Source: Alkalihalobacillus sp. LMS6 (lineage in GTDB: Bacteria > Bacillota > Bacilli > Bacillales > Bacillaceae_D). Taken from it: DNA of 64,000 bases. The first letter of the stretch is position 1; each line of letters begins with the position of its first letter. The notes below the pieces were generated by a model. That model searched no databases and was not told the origin of the DNA. It saw only the letters and a program-made list of their open reading frames with translations. Location of the stretch: positions 1,270,001 to 1,334,000 of the forward strand of contig NZ_CP093302.1 of assembly GCF_024362765.1 (NCBI RefSeq). The letters are read 5' to 3'. Positions 7,812-14,509 of this stretch are shown here, piece by piece. A program made the translations under genes and the position numbers.

Positions 7812-8561
7812 TCACGATTCGCTTTGTGATGAATTTCCATCGTGGTACGTGACAGTTACTGGAGAGTATTCGCCAATAACGGTTTGACCATGAACGGAAA
7901 CACTTCCTTCACTCGTAAGGTCTTTTTCCGTCATAATTCCTAATGCAATGGTAAACTGATTTAATTTAACAGGGATTTGTGTTTCTCTTCTCACTTCATG
8001 GCCATTTACATAGAAAATCGCTTCATCATTTTTTCGGTCATAGATAATTTTATAACGATTGAAGTCCTGTGGTTTAAAGTGTTCCTGCGCTTCTTTAAAT
8101 AAGCAAAAGTATTTCGTTTTACCGGTATCTGGAACATTAACGCCTGGGAAAGGTAGAATTCCATAAACAGATGAATATTGATCGTCTGTAGCAAAGAAAT
8201 CTAGTGCAGCTCCAGTTGTGAAATCAAGAAGGTTAAATGAAACGTAGCCATCATAAAGATCTCCTGGCGTTGTATCCTTTGTACGAGCTTTAATGTCGAG
8301 CTCTATTTCAATTTGACCTTCCTCTGGGATTACAACAGGTTCAGCAGAGTAATACATGTGCTTGGCGTTGTCTAAAATTTGAATCGAGTCATGCTGGTTT
8401 GATAAAGGTGCACGAACGTAAAGAATTCCGTTGCGAACAATAACGACTGCTTCTGGTTCTCTATAGCTCCAAAATGAGCCATCGGGAAGTGGGAATCCGC
8501 CAATTTTCCATGTTTCTTCGCTTGATAAAATGGTGTCGAAGTTACCTAATATTTTTTTCAT
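7812..8561 (-). CDS. DUF6081-like beta-sandwich protein
   Basis: This 249-residue protein has no signal peptide. The sequence suggests a concanavalin/laminin-G-like beta sandwich: GGFPLPDGSFWSYREPEAVV, EIELDIKARTKDTTPGDLYDGYVSFNLLD split over several strands, then YKIIYDRKNDEAIFYVNGHEV, the typical line-up of a carbohydrate-binding-like jelly roll. I believe it matches DUF6081, whose function is unknown. It starts 22 nt after the stop of the UbiA-family prenyltransferase gene, so the two are co-transcribed. A role in handling the prenylated product or its acceptor is possible but is inference. A GGAGTG-type site precedes the ATG. Confidence 0.65.
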   Translation of the reverse strand: MKKILGNFDTILSSEETWKIGGFPLPDGSFWSYREPEAVVIVRNGILYVRAPLSNQHDSIQILDNAKHMYYSAEPVVIPEEGQIEIELDIKARTKDTTPGDLYDGYVSFNLLDFTTGAALDFFATDDQYSSVYGILPFPGVNVPDTGKTKYFCLFKEAQEHFKPQDFNRYKIIYDRKNDEAIFYVNGHEVRRETQIPVKLNQFTIALGIMTEKDLTSEGSVSVHGQTVIGEYSPVTVTYHDGNSSQSES

Positions 8562-8583
8562 TTCGTGTCACACTCCTAATTCG

Positions 8584-9510
8584 TTAAATAAATCCGTTAA
8601 GTAATAGAGATGCAATAATGACTAAGCCAGTACGAATCGTTGCTTTCAAGGAAGCACCCATTAGTTGACCGTACACAGGACTAGGGTTTGTTTCTGCTAA
8701 CGTTTGATACGTTTTTGCGAATGGAATGGCTGCGATTAAGGCAAGATTTGCATACCAAGGGAGTACACCAATAAGACTCAAAATCGGAATTGATGTAAAT
8801 GCGAGAACGGCCAACGTTTTTGAAAAGCGAAGTCCGCCTTGCTCTCCCCATACGACGACTAACGTTTTCTTACCTGCCGCTTGATCTGCGCGCCAGTGTA
8901 GAAAATGATGGTTAAATAAAATAAGTGTTGTTAATAGCCCAATTGGAATGGAGAGTAGAAATGCATCAATGGGTAAAGATTGCGTCATAACAAAGTAACT
9001 TCCTGTTATGGGTAACACACCAAAAGCGAGAAAAATGGCGATTTCGCTGTAGCCTTTTCCGCGATAACCAAATTTTAAAGGAGGAGCAACATAGAAATAG
9101 GCAATTAATCCGCCAGCTAAGGCAAATAAAAGCAACTCCCACCCACGAAATAGGGCTAAAAGGATACCAGCAGCAAAAGCGATTGCGAACAAGCTCCATG
9201 TGACAAATGCGAATGTCGAAATAGAAACTTTCTTGTTTGCGAGCAAGCGAGAATTTGTAGAGATGGACTCTTCTGATTGCTCTGCTTTCTCATCAACGCC
9301 ATTACGGAAATCCCAAAGGTCATTAATCATATTTGAAAATAAATGCGCAGCGAGTGCGCCGACTAATGTAAGGATAAAATAGAAAGGATAAAAGGTTTGC
9401 TCCCAAGCGAATGCCGCAACAGAACCAATTACGACAGGTAAAATCATAACAGGTAGTACGCGTGCTCTAGCAGCTTTTAACCAAAACTTAAGGGTTTTTA
9501 TAGTGTTCAC
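8584..9510 (-). CDS. UbiA-family prenyltransferase (MenA-like), start codon uncertain
   Basis: This integral membrane prenyltransferase of about 308 residues has eight or nine hydrophobic segments. The first Asp-rich motif is NMINDLWDFRNGVDE (NDxxDxxxD) and the second is the ADQAAGKKTL region, where MenA enzymes have DxxxGKxTL. MenA joins 1,4-dihydroxy-2-naphthoate to a polyprenyl diphosphate for menaquinone; this copy is away from other men genes, so the acceptor may differ. The start is odd. GGAGGTG (9514-9508) is the only Shine-Dalgarno, and it overlaps GTG 9510; with normal spacing it points to ATA at 9501 (ATA AAA ACC). TTG 9540 has no site. The GTG coordinate is given as a compromise. 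Confidence 0.78.
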   Translation of the reverse strand: MNTIKTLKFWLKAARARVLPVMILPVVIGSVAAFAWEQTFYPFYFILTLVGALAAHLFSNMINDLWDFRNGVDEKAEQSEESISTNSRLLANKKVSISTFAFVTWSLFAIAFAAGILLALFRGWELLLFALAGGLIAYFYVAPPLKFGYRGKGYSEIAIFLAFGVLPITGSYFVMTQSLPIDAFLLSIPIGLLTTLILFNHHFLHWRADQAAGKKTLVVVWGEQGGLRFSKTLAVLAFTSIPILSLIGVLPWYANLALIAAIPFAKTYQTLAETNPSPVYGQLMGASLKATIRTGLVIIASLLLNGFI

Positions 9511-9672
9511 CTCCAACGAACAGACCGACAAGCAGTCCAATGTAGACTATACACTTTAGCGATTCATTTCACAATGAAATACGCTTGCAGATTAGTGGTT
9601 TGGAAAAACTTACTGTTGTGCTATGCTAGTAGTAGAAGAAATCGCTTTATTTTTTAGAAAGTAGGAGAAAAC

Positions 9673-9984
9673 ATGGAACATACAGATATGGTTATTCAAC
9701 GAAAAAAATTGCCTGTTTTTCTACGGATAGGCAAAATAGTGATGGCCCTCCTCGGTTTAACTGGTGTTGTTATTGGAATTATGGTTGCAGCCACACAATC
9801 TGGAAGTATGGTACAAGCGTTCTTAATCTTAATGGTCTCAATATTGAGCTTAGGAATTTCCTTATTACGTGTTCAAACGGTTACTTGTCCACATTGTGAA
9901 GCGACGTCAACGATCCATACATTAACAATCGATTTTGAGTGTCGCCGTTGTTTAAAACCAACTGCAATTAAATGGAAGAAATGA
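9673..9984 (+). CDS. Small two-helix membrane protein with a C-terminal zinc ribbon
   Basis: This 103-residue protein has two hydrophobic helices, at about residues 20-40 and 46-66, then a cytoplasmic or exposed tail with CPHC (Cys72, Cys75) and CRRC (Cys90, Cys93). The two CxxC knuckles 15 apart are a classic zinc-ribbon layout. I do not recognise a named family. It might bind nucleic acid or protein at the membrane. It is monocistronic, with a GTAGGAG site ahead of the ATG and its own terminator directly after the stop codon. Confidence 0.7.
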   Translation: MEHTDMVIQRKKLPVFLRIGKIVMALLGLTGVVIGIMVAATQSGSMVQAFLILMVSILSLGISLLRVQTVTCPHCEATSTIHTLTIDFECRRCLKPTAIKWKK

Positions 9985-10018
9985 AAAATCGGTGTATGTA
10001 ACCGGTTTTTCTTTTTTT
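9985..10018 (+). terminator. Intrinsic terminator after the zinc-ribbon membrane protein
   Basis: AAATCGGT pairs with ACCGGTTT (one G-T pair), followed by two T runs. It lies directly behind the stop codon. Confidence 0.75.
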
Positions 10019-10066
10019 AGAAACATTTTCTGCAAAAAAAGCCTTTCTATTTACGGAGTTCTTCTT

Positions 10067-10072
10067 TATAAT
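10067..10072 (+). promoter_or_regulatory. Candidate -10 box for the xpt operon
   Basis: TATAAT at 10067-10072 lies about 40 nt upstream of the guanine aptamer. The -35 at 10044-10049 (TTTCTA, 17-nt spacer) is weak, so this is a modest call. Confidence 0.5.
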
Positions 10073-10111
10073 GTACCCATTAGGAATTAGGAAATACGAA
10101 TAATATATGCT

Positions 10112-10181
10112 ACTCGTATAATAGCGGTAATACGGTCCGCGAGTCTCTACCAGACTGCCATTTAACGGTCTGACTACGGGT
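10112..10181 (+). ncRNA. Guanine-type purine riboswitch aptamer
   Basis: P1 is ACTCGTA (10112-10118) with TACGGGT (10175-10181). The conserved core TATAATAGCGGTAATACGG leads to the P2 stem (GCGG...TCCGC), then the AGTCTCTACC junction, the P3 stem (CAGACTGCC...GGTCTG) and GACTACG. The specificity base, equivalent to position 74 of the B. subtilis xpt aptamer, is C (10174), which selects guanine or hypoxanthine rather than adenine. Ligand binding should favour the terminator at 10216-10260. Confidence 0.95.
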
Positions 10182-10215
10182 GATCATTTTTTGCGCGCTT
10201 TTTTTAATGTTGAGA

Positions 10216-10260
10216 AGCCGAAAGATCACTCGGTTAAACCGTTTATCTTTCGGCTTTTTT
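10216..10260 (+). terminator. Riboswitch expression-platform terminator before xpt
   Basis: AGCCGAAAGAT (10216-10226) pairs with ATCTTTCGGCT (10245-10255), followed by T residues. It is the OFF structure of the guanine riboswitch. Confidence 0.9.
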
Positions 10261-10280
10261 ATATTTTAGGAGGGTGAAAC

Positions 10281-10877
10281 ATGAAGCAATTACAAGATGC
10301 CATTATTGAACGAGGAACCGTACTATCAACAGGAGTCCTTAAAGTAGATCAATTTCTTAATCACCAAGTCGACACTCAGTTAATGACTGAAATTGGGTTT
10401 GAATTTGCTCGTTTATTTCAAGATGAAAAAGTAACAAAGGTCATTACGATCGAGTCTTCCGGAATTGCGCCTAGTTTTATGTGTGCGCATCAATTACAAA
10501 CGCCACTAATTTTCGCACGTAAGAAAAAATCGGTCACAATGAATCAAGCCAATGTCTATTCCAGTCGCGTCTATTCCTTTACCAAACAGGAATATTCCGA
10601 GGTGACGGTTTCTAAAGATTTAATTGAAGAAGGAGATCGGGTTTTACTGATTGACGATTTTCTAGCAAATGGAGAAGCGGCATCAGGCCTAATCAATATT
10701 GTTGAACAAGCTGGTGCTTCAGTCGTAGGTGTCGGTATTGTGATAGAAAAATCGTTCCAAAATGGACGAAAAAAGCTTGAAGAAAGAGGACTACGGATTG
10801 AATCTCTCGCACGTATTGCTTCACTTGAACAGTCTACTGTGACGTTCGTAGAAGAGCCAGTTGCACAAAACAACTAA
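10281..10877 (+). CDS. xpt: Xanthine phosphoribosyltransferase
   Basis: This 198-residue enzyme converts xanthine plus PRPP to XMP, salvaging purines in the cytoplasm. The PRPP-binding motif [14 protein letters not shown] (about 116-129) and the early [20 protein letters not shown] segment are typical of Xpt, and the length agrees (B. subtilis Xpt is about 194). AGGAGGGTG precedes the ATG. It is first in an operon with a purine permease, under a guanine riboswitch, the same logic as B. subtilis xpt-pbuX. Confidence 0.95.
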   Translation: MKQLQDAIIERGTVLSTGVLKVDQFLNHQVDTQLMTEIGFEFARLFQDEKVTKVITIESSGIAPSFMCAHQLQTPLIFARKKKSVTMNQANVYSSRVYSFTKQEYSEVTVSKDLIEEGDRVLLIDDFLANGEAASGLINIVEQAGASVVGVGIVIEKSFQNGRKKLEERGLRIESLARIASLEQSTVTFVEEPVAQNN

Positions 10878-10895
10878 CGAAGGGTGAGAGACAAC

Positions 10896-12407
10896 GTGAA
10901 TCAAGTACATTATCCATTATTTAAAAGACAAGATATCGATGCGTTTTTTGCACTCTTTCAGAACAATTTAGCAAATTTTGTTGTCATCACCGTGTCGCTT
11001 TTAGCGATGGGCTTTTCAACCGATCTTGTCTTCGGTCGAATCATACCTGGTGTTGCAGTCGCTGTCATTGCAGGAAATGTCTATTACGCCCATATGGCAA
11101 AGCGGTTAGCGCAGAAGGAAAATCGTACAGATGTGACAGCCTTATCCTATGGTGTATCCACACCTGTTATGTTTGTCTTTTTGTTTGGTGTGACAGCGCC
11201 AGCTTTAGCGTTAACGAACGATCATGAATTAGCATGGAAAATTGCGGTCGCTGCTGCATTTTTATCAGGTCTTGTAGAGGCACTTGTCGCATTCTTTGGA
11301 AACTGGGTTCGAAAACATACGCCAAGACCTGCGCTATTAGGAGCTTTGGCCGGTGTTGCGTTTACCTTTGTTGCTGGAGAAATGTTGTTTTCTGTTTTTG
11401 AAATTCCGATTATTGGTCTTGTAGCCATGGCGGTAATTTTACTAGGGTTTGTGGCGAAAGTTGCGTTGCCGTTTAACATTCCAGCCTCTTTATTTGCCAT
11501 TATTGTTGGTGTCGCTTTGGCCTTTGTCCTTGGTTACCAAACTAGTAGTGATGTAACAGAAGCGTTAAGCAACGTCGGCTTTTATCCATTTTTACCAACC
11601 CTTGCCGCTTTTGAAGGGATGACGTATCTCTTTGGTGCACTGATCGGGTTATTAGGGATTTTAATTCCGATTACGATTTATAATGCGATTGAAACAATGA
11701 ATAATGTGGATGCGATGTCAGCTGCTGGGGATTCTTATGATGTTCGAGAGTGTCAAGCAGTAGATGGAATAGGTGCTATGCTTGGTGCTTGTTTTGGCGG
11801 CATGTTCCCGACAACGGTTTATATTGCAACTGTGGGAGCCAAACAGCTAGGTGCTGGTCGTGGCTATAGTCTTTTAAATGCTGGGGTTTTCGCCCTTGCT
11901 TCCATTACTGGTTTGATTGGTGCCTTTTCGGCATTAATTCCAATGGCTGCGGTTGCCCCAATTCTAGTCTTTGTAGGGATGTCAATGATCGGAAGTACGT
12001 TTGCAAACAATGCAAAGCGTTACTATCCAGCCATTGCTTTAGCGATGCTTCCTTATATTGCGAACTATATGATGACACGCTTTAACAATCAAGCACCTGA
12101 TGTTGTCGCAGGCATTTCTGAAGGAATTGTCCCACTTGGACAAGGTGCCATGTTTACAGCGATTATTTTAGGCGCTATCACCGTCTTTTTAATTGACAAA
12201 GACTTCTATAAAGCAGGGATCTTTTCAGCGATTGGTGCGCTTCTCTCCTTCTTTGGTTTTATGCACGCCCCTTCGTTAGCAGTAAATGCTGCGTTTGATT
12301 ATACAATCGGCTATCTGTTAATCGGTCTTTTCTTTGTTTACATTGGATATCGAGAATCAAAGAAGGTAACTGTAGAGGTCGATCAAAAAATAGAAAACGT
12401 TGCGTAA
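10896..12407 (+). CDS. NCS2-superfamily purine (xanthine) permease
   Basis: This polytopic membrane protein of about 503 residues has 12-14 hydrophobic segments. GTG 10896 is preferred, with AAGGG 11 nt upstream; GTG 10884 is an in-frame alternative. The operon with xpt and the guanine riboswitch make it the xanthine or related purine importer. It is about 65 residues longer than B. subtilis PbuX (about 438 residues from memory) and lacks an obvious NAT signature of the NxGxxxxTG type. Its core GAMLGACFGGMFPTTVYIAT is nearer the AzgA branch. It is therefore a functional analogue of PbuX rather than a clear orthologue. Confidence 0.8.
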   Translation: MNQVHYPLFKRQDIDAFFALFQNNLANFVVITVSLLAMGFSTDLVFGRIIPGVAVAVIAGNVYYAHMAKRLAQKENRTDVTALSYGVSTPVMFVFLFGVTAPALALTNDHELAWKIAVAAAFLSGLVEALVAFFGNWVRKHTPRPALLGALAGVAFTFVAGEMLFSVFEIPIIGLVAMAVILLGFVAKVALPFNIPASLFAIIVGVALAFVLGYQTSSDVTEALSNVGFYPFLPTLAAFEGMTYLFGALIGLLGILIPITIYNAIETMNNVDAMSAAGDSYDVRECQAVDGIGAMLGACFGGMFPTTVYIATVGAKQLGAGRGYSLLNAGVFALASITGLIGAFSALIPMAAVAPILVFVGMSMIGSTFANNAKRYYPAIALAMLPYIANYMMTRFNNQAPDVVAGISEGIVPLGQGAMFTAIILGAITVFLIDKDFYKAGIFSAIGALLSFFGFMHAPSLAVNAAFDYTIGYLLIGLFFVYIGYRESKKVTVEVDQKIENVA

Positions 12408-12410
12408 CGA

Positions 12411-12440
12411 AAAACCCATTTGAGGATACTCAAATGGGTT
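12411..12440. terminator. Bidirectional terminator between the purine permease and the YvrL-like gene
   Basis: AAACCCATTTGAG pairs with CTCAAATGGGTTT, with short T runs on either strand. The minus-strand gene's stop codon lies inside it. Confidence 0.85.
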
Positions 12441-12858
12441 TATTTCGTTTTGTATAATCTTTATTTTCTATGAGTGTTTCAATCGTAACAATAAGAAATG
12501 CCAGTGCCGCTTGTGTAACAACGGGAATCGTTATCGATGTAAACAATCGTTCAAGGAAATGAATAAGCGGAAAAATAAACACAAACTGGATTGTAATTTC
12601 GCATACTTTTTGTAGCGAATAGCGTTTTACCTTAGGCACAACGGTATAAATGAGGCTCTTCGTTATCATTTCGATAATTAAGCCACTTACAAGGAATAAA
12701 ATGACGAACCAGGCTAAAGACCAAAGCGACCGATATTCTATTCCCAAAAGGTAAAACAGACTAATCATGCCAAAATAGTACAGGATGAATATAAATCCAA
12801 GTACAACAAGTAGGAGCAAAGCAATTCCTATCACTGTTTGAAGGGATGGTTTCCGCAT
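12430..12858 (-). CDS. Four-helix membrane protein, possibly YvrL-like
   Basis: This 142-residue protein has four hydrophobic segments (about 10-32, 44-66, 84-104 and 110-130) with Lys/Arg-rich loops. It resembles the YvrL-type regulatory membrane proteins, which in B. subtilis restrain the SigO-RsoA two-subunit sigma factor, but this is a weak pattern match and no sigma-factor gene is nearby. It starts 26 nt after the SEC-C protein gene stops, so the two are probably co-transcribed. A clear AGGTCTG-type site is poor. Function unknown. Confidence 0.55.
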   Translation of the reverse strand: MRKPSLQTVIGIALLLLVVLGFIFILYYFGMISLFYLLGIEYRSLWSLAWFVILFLVSGLIIEMITKSLIYTVVPKVKRYSLQKVCEITIQFVFIFPLIHFLERLFTSITIPVVTQAALAFLIVTIETLIENKDYTKRNKPI

Positions 12859-12884
12859 AAATCAGACCTTCTTTTGTTGAAAGA

Positions 12885-13892
12885 TTATTCTGCTAGACGC
12901 AATTCGTTCGTAATTTCAATCGAACGACTCGAAATGGTTGATGCACTAACGTTATATTTTTCAGCTAATGCTTTTTGTGTAACGGAAAGCGGCGCAAATT
13001 CTTGTAGCGCATATTCCATTGCAGCTGCAAATGCTTCAGGCTTACGAATATTTACTTTTTTAGCTGAGGTAAACGCATGCCATTTTTCTAAAGCGAGTTG
13101 TTCAATTTCCGGTGGATGTTGATCTTTTTTCAAGCCGCTCAGAAGAATATCGGCGGTTTCTTTCACTTGTTCAGATGACCATTCAAAATCGTCAGCAGCT
13201 TTCACGACAGGCGTATTCTCCGCAAGTAACGATGAAAGAAGTTGAGGCCATTTAGAGGTGAAGCTGTCTCCTTCAGAATTTGAACGGAATGCATCAATTT
13301 TGGTTTTAATGTCTGCTGTTTTAGCAGGCACATGGCTAATAACTGGACCGACAAAGCTCATAGCATGTTCCCCATTGGCCGGGAAACCAATAATTGTTGA
13401 GCCAGGCTCGACTGTGTCTTTATGTTCGTCAGGAATGATGTGAGTCAAGCGTTCATTCGTGAATAAATGGATGCTTTCACACTGATCTTCATTTACGGAT
13501 ACTACTTCAAGAACAGCAGGTTTTGTTCCTTTCCAGCTTTCTATAATGGTAGCTGTTTGTGGACGTTTAATTTTTCTTAACTTGCTTTCAAGAAATGTAT
13601 CGTATATGGTTTGCCCGTCTGCTTCAATAGGCTTGTGAAAAATGAGCCATACAAGCAGCATACTTGAAAGGGTCTCGGTTACACTTTCTTCAACGTCTGG
13701 GTAAACATGGTGGTAACTTTGCACCCAGTTTGTTAATTCCTTTTGGTAGCGGGTAAATGCAGTGTAAAGCATTTCCGTTTCTAACTGGTGAAGCTCTTGA
13801 GAGACAATAGCTTTTGATTCTGTTTTTTGCATGCAACATTTTTTATATTTTTTCCCACTGCCACATAGACAAGGATCGTTTCTCTTTATCAT
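12885..13892 (-). CDS. SEC-C zinc motif protein with a C-terminal helix-turn-helix
   Basis: This 335-residue protein opens with a complete SEC-C motif, NDPCLCGSGKKYKKCC (about 5-20), the zinc-binding tail also found at the end of SecA. The middle is mixed alpha/beta with no recognisable domain. The last 40 residues (LSVTQKALAEKYNVSAST) look like a DNA-binding helix-turn-helix. Putting SEC-C at the N-terminus and an HTH at the C-terminus suggests a regulator or ribosome/protein-associated factor, but the function is not known. A strong GGAGG site precedes the ATG at 13892. It is divergent from the metE riboswitch region. Confidence 0.75.
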   Translation of the reverse strand: MIKRNDPCLCGSGKKYKKCCMQKTESKAIVSQELHQLETEMLYTAFTRYQKELTNWVQSYHHVYPDVEESVTETLSSMLLVWLIFHKPIEADGQTIYDTFLESKLRKIKRPQTATIIESWKGTKPAVLEVVSVNEDQCESIHLFTNERLTHIIPDEHKDTVEPGSTIIGFPANGEHAMSFVGPVISHVPAKTADIKTKIDAFRSNSEGDSFTSKWPQLLSSLLAENTPVVKAADDFEWSSEQVKETADILLSGLKKDQHPPEIEQLALEKWHAFTSAKKVNIRKPEAFAAAMEYALQEFAPLSVTQKALAEKYNVSASTISSRSIEITNELRLAE

Positions 13893-14020
13893 AGATGTTC
13901 CTCCTTACGTCAACTTTCTTAGTTTAACAGATTTGCGCCATAAAAGCAGGGTTTACAGCCGTTAATTTTGTCGTTGAGTCGTTAAGTGAATGAAAATGGC
14001 TCTTTTGTATGAATTATGTT

Positions 14021-14049
14021 TTGACAGTTTTCAGTCTTTATGCTAAATT
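14021..14049 (+). promoter_or_regulatory. SigA promoter of the metE leader
   Basis: TTGACA (14021-14026), a 17-nt spacer, then TAAATT (14044-14049). It starts the transcript that carries both riboswitches. Confidence 0.85.
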
Positions 14050-14076
14050 AATTGAATACTCATACATAAGAAAACA

Positions 14077-14180
14077 CTCTTTATATTGAGAAGTGGAGGG
14101 ACTGGCCCGACGAAGCTTCAGCAACCTTTCCGATTGGAAAAGGTGCTAATTCCAGCAAAGGGAACTTTGGCAGATAAGGG
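14077..14180 (+). ncRNA. SAM-I (S-box) riboswitch aptamer
   Basis: The S-box core is unmistakable: GTGGAGGGACTGGCCC, CGAAGCTTCAGCAACC, then GGTGCTAATTCCAGC and the closing AGATAAGGG strand that pairs with the 5' end to form P1. SAM binding sequesters that strand and frees the following terminator (14200-14228). It is the first of two metabolite sensors in the metE leader. Confidence 0.97.
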
Positions 14181-14199
14181 GGATGCGATACGATCGCAT

Positions 14200-14228
14200 A
14201 AACCCTTTTCATTGAAAAGGGTTTTTTA
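14200..14228 (+). terminator. SAM riboswitch terminator
   Basis: AAACCCTTTT pairs with AAAAGGGTTT and a T run follows. Its 5' arm can alternatively pair with the AAGGG of the aptamer's P1 strand (antiterminator). Confidence 0.93.
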
Positions 14229-14239
14229 ATTTCATATGT

Positions 14240-14395
14240 GAAACGAAACGGTGTAGTGTCCAACTACTTAATAGGGGAACTTGGTGAAAATCCAAGACGG
14301 TCCCGCCACTGTGACGCACGTATGTGCGAAGTCAGATTGCCTGCCGAATCGTTCTGCTTAGCTCTACGCGGATCTAGAGAAGAGTGGAAATCATG
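14240..14395 (+). ncRNA. Cobalamin (AdoCbl) riboswitch aptamer
   Basis: The conserved elements appear in order: GGGGAACTTGGTGAAAATCC, then GACGGTCCCGCCACTGTGA, then the B12 box AGTCAGATTGCCTGCC (14330-14345). It follows the SAM riboswitch terminator by a few nucleotides and ends in its own terminator, so coenzyme B12 independently shuts off metE. Outer boundaries are approximate. Confidence 0.95.
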
Positions 14396-14447
14396 CCTTT
14401 TAAACTAGTTGTCATTTTTTCGCTAGTGATCTTTTGGTATATTTCCT

Positions 14448-14475
14448 ATCCCTTTCTCTTGAAAGGGATTTTTTT
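14448..14475 (+). terminator. Cobalamin riboswitch terminator
   Basis: ATCCCTTTC pairs with GAAAGGGAT, followed by seven T, 34 nt before the metE start. Confidence 0.93.
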
Positions 14476-14509
14476 ATGGTGAGTACAACTATTTGAGGAG
14501 GCAGAAAAA

